A stretch of DNA of 64,000 nucleotides, from the NCBI RefSeq assembly GCF_001485575.1, contig NZ_BCNB01000006.1:1426001-1490000 (forward strand), given 5' to 3'. The position numbers and the translations under genes are program-made. The DNA is from Haloarcula sp. CBA1127 (GTDB lineage Archaea; Halobacteriota; Halobacteria; Halobacteriales; Haloarculaceae). Below, piece after piece: positions 59,733 through 64,000 of this stretch. The stretch's first letter is position 1; the number at the start of each line of letters is the position of its first letter. Below the pieces are notes generated by a model that searched no databases, was not told where the DNA came from, and saw only the letters and a list, made by a program, of their open reading frames with translations.

Positions 59733-60122
59733 TTATGCGCCGCCAGCGCCGGGGCCGCCGGCCGGACCCGCGCCGCCTGCGCCGCCGAGCATCTGCTGGA
59801 GCTCGCTCTGGAGCTCTTCGAACTGCTCCTGCACGCGCTCTTCCTGCTTTTCGAGCGTCTCGACGCGGACTTCGAGGCTGTTGACCTTCTCTTCGAGGTC
59901 GTCCTGTGCCTCGTCGAACTCGGTCTTCACGAGAAGTTCGCCAACCTCGCGGTACATGGTCGAGTCCTCGTCGATGTCGTCAAGCTCGTCGAGAGCCGTC
60001 TGGGACTCCTGGAGCTCCGTCTCGGCCTGCTGTTTCTGTGCGGCGACCTGCTGTGCTGTCTGCTGAAGGTCCTGCAGTTCCTCGAGCTTCTCCTGTGCTT
60101 CAGGCGGAAGATTACCCTGCAT
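59733..60122 (-). CDS. pfdB: Prefoldin beta subunit
   Basis: A 129-residue chaperone subunit. The long helices [20 protein letters not shown] and [20 protein letters not shown] form the coiled-coil arms, joined by the short beta hairpin region [14 protein letters not shown] Gly/Ala-rich tail ends the chain. It forms a hexamer with prefoldin alpha and hands unfolded proteins to the thermosome. It is the first gene of the two-gene unit with DUF3194. Confidence 0.95.
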
Positions 60123-60255
60123 ACCTCCAGAGTTGGGGGCCGCACTGTTAAACCCACGCTTTCAAGTCCAGCAGCGGGACAGTCGGGAGATTATCCAAGG
60201 TCGTTATGTCCAAAACACGGCGCTAAAAACCATTACCGCGTCAATTAGCCAATGC

Positions 60256-60765
60256 CTACGCGACCTCACCGACTGCCCGCTCCCGCAGTTCCCCGGTCAG
60301 ATGCATCCCGTGTTGATCGATCCGCCTGACAATCCGCTTTGCCTGGGTCGGCTTGAGATACTTGTCCTCGATAGCAGCCCGGACCACGACACCGAAACTG
60401 CTCGTCACTTCCGCCCCCAGCCCTTGCGCCATTCGACGGACGGTGCGGTCCTCGGAGACGACAGCCACGGCGGAGCGGTCGCCGCTGTCGCGGTGGGCTA
60501 ACACGCCAGCGAGTACCGTCACAGCAGCGCCAAGGTCGGCATCGCCCAGCAGGGACTTGGCCTGGTCAATGTGGTCCTCGTCGACGCCGGTGTCGATGCC
60601 GTTCTCGCGGTACTCCGTCAGATTCGTCGCGGTCGGTTCGACCTGCACCTCGTCGAGGACTGGCTCCGGGATGACGATATCGCCGTCGAACGCGTCCAGC
60701 AGCGACAGCTCTCCCACCTGCCCCAGCGAGTACAGCGCCGTCGGCCCGACGTAGATGCGAGTCAT
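60256..60765 (-). CDS. PIN-like domain protein (toxin-type, first acidic residue missing)
   Basis: A 169-residue PIN-like protein, partner of the UPF0175-type gene whose stop overlaps its start. Recognisable parts are LYSLGQVGELSLLDAF, VIPEPVLDEV (E39), GDADLGAA (D77), VVSEDRTVRRMA (D106) and TSSFGVVVRAA. In active PIN ribonucleases the first strand ends in an Asp (VDTS or VDAS); here it reads YVGPTAL, with Gly7 at that place. It may be catalytically weak, or use another residue. Location suggests a toxin-antitoxin pair. Confidence 0.75.
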   Translation of the reverse strand: MTRIYVGPTALYSLGQVGELSLLDAFDGDIVIPEPVLDEVQVEPTATNLTEYRENGIDTGVDEDHIDQAKSLLGDADLGAAVTVLAGVLAHRDSGDRSAVAVVSEDRTVRRMAQGLGAEVTSSFGVVVRAAIEDKYLKPTQAKRIVRRIDQHGMHLTGELRERAVGEVA

Positions 60766-61064
60766 AGCTCCGCGGCTGTGTCAGCATCGAGCTCCAGATC
60801 AGAGAGTTCGAGCTGTGTCGTCAGGTTTCGCTCGCGGGCCACGTCGAGCCACTCGGCGATGGAGAGGTCCGCGAGCTGTGCGGCTTCGGCCGCCGACACG
60901 TCGCCAGACTGGTACTGCTCGACGGCGACGCGAAGTCGGAGCGTCTCCAGTCCCTCCCGGAGCGCCTTTCGAATCGTGGTCGACCGGTCCTCGGAGAGCA
61001 ACTCGGCGACGTCGTCCAGTTCGGCTTTCTCTTCGCTCGGGAGCCGCGCGCTTATCGTCGGCAT
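60762..61064 (-). CDS. Antitoxin-like protein with RHH and UPF0175 features
   Basis: A 100-residue DNA-binding-type protein. ISARLPSEEKAELDDVAE is a ribbon-helix-helix beginning; DRSTTIRKALREGLE is its second helix. The C-terminal part QYQSGDVSAAEAAQLADLSIAEWLDVARE is the UPF0175 helix-turn-helix. The gene overlaps the start of the PIN-like gene by 4 bp (ATGA). This order is typical of VapBC-like modules. ATG 61064 is preferred over the earlier Met at 61091. Confidence 0.8.
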   Translation of the reverse strand: MPTISARLPSEEKAELDDVAELLSEDRSTTIRKALREGLETLRLRVAVEQYQSGDVSAAEAAQLADLSIAEWLDVARERNLTTQLELSDLELDADTAAEL

Positions 61065-61222
61065 GTTTGCACAGTCATCCGCCGTAAACACACATCAAAC
61101 TACGGGTCGGAGAACCGCCTGTCGGTTTTCTGAAACCCTGCGTGGAGCGAACGTCTGCCAGCCAGCGTGGCCGGAGCGGGCGACCACCAATCCTTAACGC
61201 CACCGGGTCCCACGGGGAGGCA

Positions 61223-62059
61223 ATGAGCGACGAAGCACACGCGTTCGTTCCCGGCCACATCACGGGCTTTTTTACCGTCGACCGGGGCGATGACCCGATC
61301 GAGACTGGTTCTCGCGGGGGCGGACTGGCCCTGTCTGACGGCGTTTCTGTTACCGTCAGCCGCGGGGCTGAGACCAAGGTAACGCTGAACGGCGAGCCGA
61401 TTGAGGTGGAGGCCGTTGAGCGAGTGCTGGACGCCCTTCGAACCACAGCGACTGTCACTGCCGAAACGCCGCTCCCGCTCGGGTCTGGCTTCGGCGTCTC
61501 CGGCGGACTGGCGCTTGGTACTGCGCTGGCGGCCAACGCCGTCTTCGGCCACGGGCTCTCGTATAACGAACTGGTGACCATTGCCCACGGCGCGGAAGTC
61601 CAGTCTGGTTCGGGTCTCGGCGATGTCGTCGCGCAGGCCCGCGGCGGCGTGCCGCTCCGCCTCGAACCCGGCGGGCCGCAGTTCAACTACCTCGACGCCA
61701 TCCCGGCCCGCAGTCGCATCGAGTACGTCACGCTCGGCGAGCTATCGACAGCGGACGTAGTCGGCGGCGATACGGAAACGCTGACGGCTGCCGGCGAATG
61801 TGCACTCTCGACTGTCGTCAAAGAGCCGAAATTATCGACGTTTGTGCAGGCCTCCCGACAGTTCTCCCGCGAGGCGGACCTGCTGACGCCGGAGGTCAAG
61901 GCGGTCATCGACGACGTGGCCGAAGCCGGCGGCGACGCCGCGATGGCGATGCTCGGCGAGACGGTGTTCGCGCTTGGGACTGGCCTCTCCGATGCCGGCT
62001 ACGACGCTGCTGTCTGTGCCATCTACCCGCCCGGCGCGACCATCGAAGACGAGGGCTGA
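61223..62059 (+). CDS. Pantoate kinase
   Basis: A 278-residue GHMP-superfamily kinase that phosphorylates pantoate in the archaeal route to coenzyme A, before phosphopantothenate synthetase. The N-terminal AFVPGHITGFFTV and the ATP loop TPLPLGSGFGVSGGLALG match archaeal pantoate kinase. GSGLGDVVAQARGGVPLR is the third motif. TTAACG about 27 bp before the ATG serves as TATA box. It is followed by the DUF2103 gene. Confidence 0.9.
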   Translation: MSDEAHAFVPGHITGFFTVDRGDDPIETGSRGGGLALSDGVSVTVSRGAETKVTLNGEPIEVEAVERVLDALRTTATVTAETPLPLGSGFGVSGGLALGTALAANAVFGHGLSYNELVTIAHGAEVQSGSGLGDVVAQARGGVPLRLEPGGPQFNYLDAIPARSRIEYVTLGELSTADVVGGDTETLTAAGECALSTVVKEPKLSTFVQASRQFSREADLLTPEVKAVIDDVAEAGGDAAMAMLGETVFALGTGLSDAGYDAAVCAIYPPGATIEDEG

Positions 62060-62120
62060 GTTTATGATTGCGTAAGATGTGAACCGTCTCCCTTATCCGC
62101 GCGGACCCGTAGCCACAGCT

Positions 62121-62849
62121 ATGGACTGTCGGCAGTGTGCCACGCCGCTTGACCGACCGGGCGACTACTGCCTGGTCTGTCACACTGCCAATACGGACGC
62201 CGTTGTCCTCGAACTCGACCGTGAGCGGGCGACGGTGACTTCGCTGCTGGACGGGTCGGTCGTCGGCCAGCGGACGGTGACGACGACGCCGGAAGGCGAT
62301 GGGAGCGACGAAACGGTCGTCGTCGAACTCCGCAACTTCGCCGGCCTCGTCGCGGACGAGGTTCGGCGTAAACGGCCCGAGGAGGTGTACGTCACGGGCG
62401 ACCGCGACGTTATTGCCGCCGTCCGCCCCCAACTGCACTACGAGTTCTTCCGCGTCGAGGGTGACGACCCAGTTCAGCGGGTCATCGACCGCCAGGGCGA
62501 GCCAGCGCTCGAAGTGGTCGATGCCGCGCCAGCGGAGAAACTGGGCGGGAGTCACTCGACGCTCATCGGCGGCCGGTCGGGCCAGCGTGTCATCCAGACC
62601 GTTGCCGGCCACCCCCACGTCAAGAAAGTCATCCCCGGCCCCATCGATGCTGGCGGCGCGAGTTCGCCGACGGGCGTCCGGGCGAAGGCGACCCGCGCCG
62701 ACGCCAACGGCAACGTCCGGGTGCTCATCCGCGACGGCTCCAGCGTTCAGGAGAACCGCGTCGTCACGACGGCCGGCGACCGCGAGCTGGGTGAACACGT
62801 CCGGGCCGACCTGAACGAGGCGCTCAAGGAAGCCGAACTGCAGGAGTAG
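62121..62849 (+). CDS. DUF2103 family protein with N-terminal zinc ribbon
   Basis: A 242-residue protein. It starts with MDCRQCATPLDRPGDYCLVC, two CxxC pairs of a zinc ribbon. The middle part has VYVTGDRDVIAAVRPQLHYEF. The C-terminal part has LGGSHSTLIGGRSGQRVIQT and HPHVKKVIPGPIDAGG, the DUF2103 landmarks. A CTTATC box lies about 28 bp before the ATG. Function unknown; described as a predicted metal-binding family. Confidence 0.78.
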   Translation: MDCRQCATPLDRPGDYCLVCHTANTDAVVLELDRERATVTSLLDGSVVGQRTVTTTPEGDGSDETVVVELRNFAGLVADEVRRKRPEEVYVTGDRDVIAAVRPQLHYEFFRVEGDDPVQRVIDRQGEPALEVVDAAPAEKLGGSHSTLIGGRSGQRVIQTVAGHPHVKKVIPGPIDAGGASSPTGVRAKATRADANGNVRVLIRDGSSVQENRVVTTAGDRELGEHVRADLNEALKEAELQE

Positions 62850-62889
62850 CCGACCAGTGGCTCGGCCGCTACGTCTCGGTCCTGGCGGC

Positions 62890-63063
62890 TCAGACTTGTA
62901 CTGGCTGGCCCCGTGTATACCACCAAGCGACGACCGCGATGAAACCGTTCAACACCATCGAAGCGGCGAGCAGCAACCGATTAGCGAAGAGGAACCAGCC
63001 GCCACCGAACAACAGAAACACCGCTGCAAGCCCCCAGAACACGTCTTGGTGCGAAATATCCAT
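62890..63063 (-). CDS. Small two-helix membrane protein, 57 aa
   Basis: A short gene easily missed by length filters. The protein begins MDISHQDVFWGLAAVFLLFG and ends YTRGQPVQV. It has two hydrophobic helices, about residues 9-26 and 30-49. It resembles other very small haloarchaeal membrane proteins, but no family is recognised. Its ATG faces the membrane protein gene at 63109 on the same strand, 45 bp away, so the two may be co-transcribed. Confidence 0.6.
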   Translation of the reverse strand: MDISHQDVFWGLAAVFLLFGGGWFLFANRLLLAASMVLNGFIAVVAWWYTRGQPVQV

Positions 63064-63108
63064 ACAATGACCTGATGGCGTTGAACTAAGAGTCGGTCGG
63101 TCCCAGCG

Positions 63109-63753
63109 TCAGGCAGTTATAACGCCGCCAACAAGCACCGCGGCCACCGCGACACCGACGACGCCAGTCCGGTGAATAGCCGGTAACGCCGTTCGAACGT
63201 CGAGGACCATCGGGAGCGCATGGAGCGCGGCGAGTGCCAGATAGCCAACTGGGGCGACCAGCGGGAACGCGATGGCTCCGGCAGCCAGCAGACAGAGGCC
63301 GACGACGCCCGCACCCAGATAGCCACGCCCGCGCACGGGCTGCCCGGCCCCTTCGAGGACGCCGCCGGTCCAGCAGTAGCCGATAGCCGTCGCACCGACC
63401 CACGCGTGCCAGAACGCCGCTTGTTCGGGGACGATATTGAGGAGGCCACCGACGGTCACCGCTGTCGCAGTAGTATTGACCGTTCCCCAGGCGAGCATCG
63501 CGTCCGAGAAGCGGACCGAGTCCGGCGCGTGGAGGACCGTCAGGCCGACGAAGCCGCCAATGATGACAACCCACATCGCTATGGCGAGCAGCGCGCCGTT
63601 AGCGCGGCTCGACCAGGCGAGGGCCTGTGTACCGCCCCAGCCGACCAGTCCGGCCGCCGCGCCCGAGAGCAAGAACTCCGAGGCGGTAAGCCGCCCGCTC
63701 GTGGCTGGTGCGACCCGCTTGAGGCGACCTCGGAGTTCGTCGAACGCTGCCAT
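63109..63753 (-). CDS. Integral membrane protein, function unknown
   Basis: A 214-residue protein with about six or seven hydrophobic helices and little charge between them. The N-terminal 25 residues (MAAFDELRGRLKRVAPATSG) are basic/polar and probably cytoplasmic. VAPVGYLALAALHALPMVLD and other helices follow. No family recognised. ATG 63753 is used; the longer open frame is an artefact of GC-rich codons. Confidence 0.7.
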   Translation of the reverse strand: MAAFDELRGRLKRVAPATSGRLTASEFLLSGAAAGLVGWGGTQALAWSSRANGALLAIAMWVVIIGGFVGLTVLHAPDSVRFSDAMLAWGTVNTTATAVTVGGLLNIVPEQAAFWHAWVGATAIGYCWTGGVLEGAGQPVRGRGYLGAGVVGLCLLAAGAIAFPLVAPVGYLALAALHALPMVLDVRTALPAIHRTGVVGVAVAAVLVGGVITA

Positions 63754-63788
63754 CGAACGGCGGTTCGCCCGCCTCCCTCTTGAGTTCT

Positions 63789-64000
63789 CTAGGCTAGCTC
63801 GGCGGCCAACAGGAGGATGCTGGGGGCGACAAGCAGGACTACGCCGACGAGTAACAGCACCGCCGGCACGACGAGCAGCCCCATGTCGGTGAACAGCCAC
63901 AGACCGAGGCCACCCAGTAGCGCGACGAGACCGACGATTCGCACGAGCCACGTGATGATTCCCTCGAAACCGGAGTCCGCGACGAGGTCGATGACGTCGA
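63789..64000 (-). CDS. Membrane protein, C-terminal fragment (5' end outside window)
   Basis: Only the last 69 or so residues are present. They include two hydrophobic helices (IITWLVRIVGLVALLGG and LVVPAVLLLVGVVLLVAPS) and end LLAAELA. The 5' end of the gene is beyond position 64000. No family can be assigned from this part. Confidence 0.6.
   Translation of the reverse strand, partial: DVIDLVADSGFEGIITWLVRIVGLVALLGGLGLWLFTDMGLLVVPAVLLLVGVVLLVAPSILLLAAELA

Overview
The window is chromosomal DNA of a halophilic archaeon, most likely Haloarcula or a close relative. Proteins are strongly acidic and codons GC-rich. Many starts lie 25-35 bp downstream of an archaeal TATA box, as expected for leaderless mRNAs. 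The gene set is haloarchaeal: archaeal DnaG, RFC large subunit, prefoldin beta, pantoate kinase, HMG-CoA synthase, Bat-type and HalOD1 regulators, and an LWR-salt protein. The genus is inferred from overall gene content. No rRNA operon, insertion sequence, integrase or CRISPR array was seen. One tRNA gene, tRNA-Ser(CGA), is present.

Layout. 0-2 kb: end of a polar amino-acid-type ABC importer operon. 2-8 kb: rfcL, a type IV pilin, an XRE regulator, GrpB family, HMG-CoA synthase, a Tat lipoprotein. 8-19.4 kb: surface proteins, DUF2150, MscS channel, pdxS, DUF1405, valS, and a CARF-like winged-helix regulator. 19.4-28.4 kb: sodium/solute symporter with DUF3311, CsaA-like tRNA-binding protein, dnaG, DUF92, a pair of cis-prenyltransferase genes, and tandem cold-shock genes. 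29-33 kb: a tetrapyrrole cluster (fused siroheme decarboxylase, precorrin-2 dehydrogenase, glutamyl-tRNA reductase) followed by a pterin dehydratase and an LWR-salt protein. 33-42.5 kb: HAD hydrolase, shortened MoeA-like protein, GIDE-domain membrane protein, Hsp20, UbiB kinase, GNAT, methyltransferase, sulfatase-like enzyme, GtrA and MoxR. 42.5-50 kb: tRNA-Ser, a membrane/secreted protein pair, an 850 bp AT-rich gap, DUF2070, guaAA and a histidine kinase. 50-64 kb: HNH, DUF192, leuA with an upstream mini-ORF, a terpene-synthase-like protein, a Bat-type sensor-regulator, bifunctional nuclease, prefoldin beta, a PIN/antitoxin pair, pantoate kinase and DUF2103.

Two signals stand out. The protein at 52572-53540 has the two metal-binding motifs of class I terpene synthases at canonical spacing, but the diphosphate-sensing arginines appear replaced. 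It sits beside an AT-rich gap. Second, the convergent genes at 26268-26912 and 26917-27852 look like the two halves of a heteromeric cis-prenyltransferase. One keeps the catalytic Asp motif and lacks a C-terminal RxG. The other has lost the Asp motif and ends in RFG, as in DHDDS/NgBR. Other points worth a look are the AhbA-AhbB fusion next to hemA, the MoeA-like protein without its central domain, a 23-codon ORF at the likely 5' end of the leuA transcript, and a PIN protein lacking its first acidic residue.
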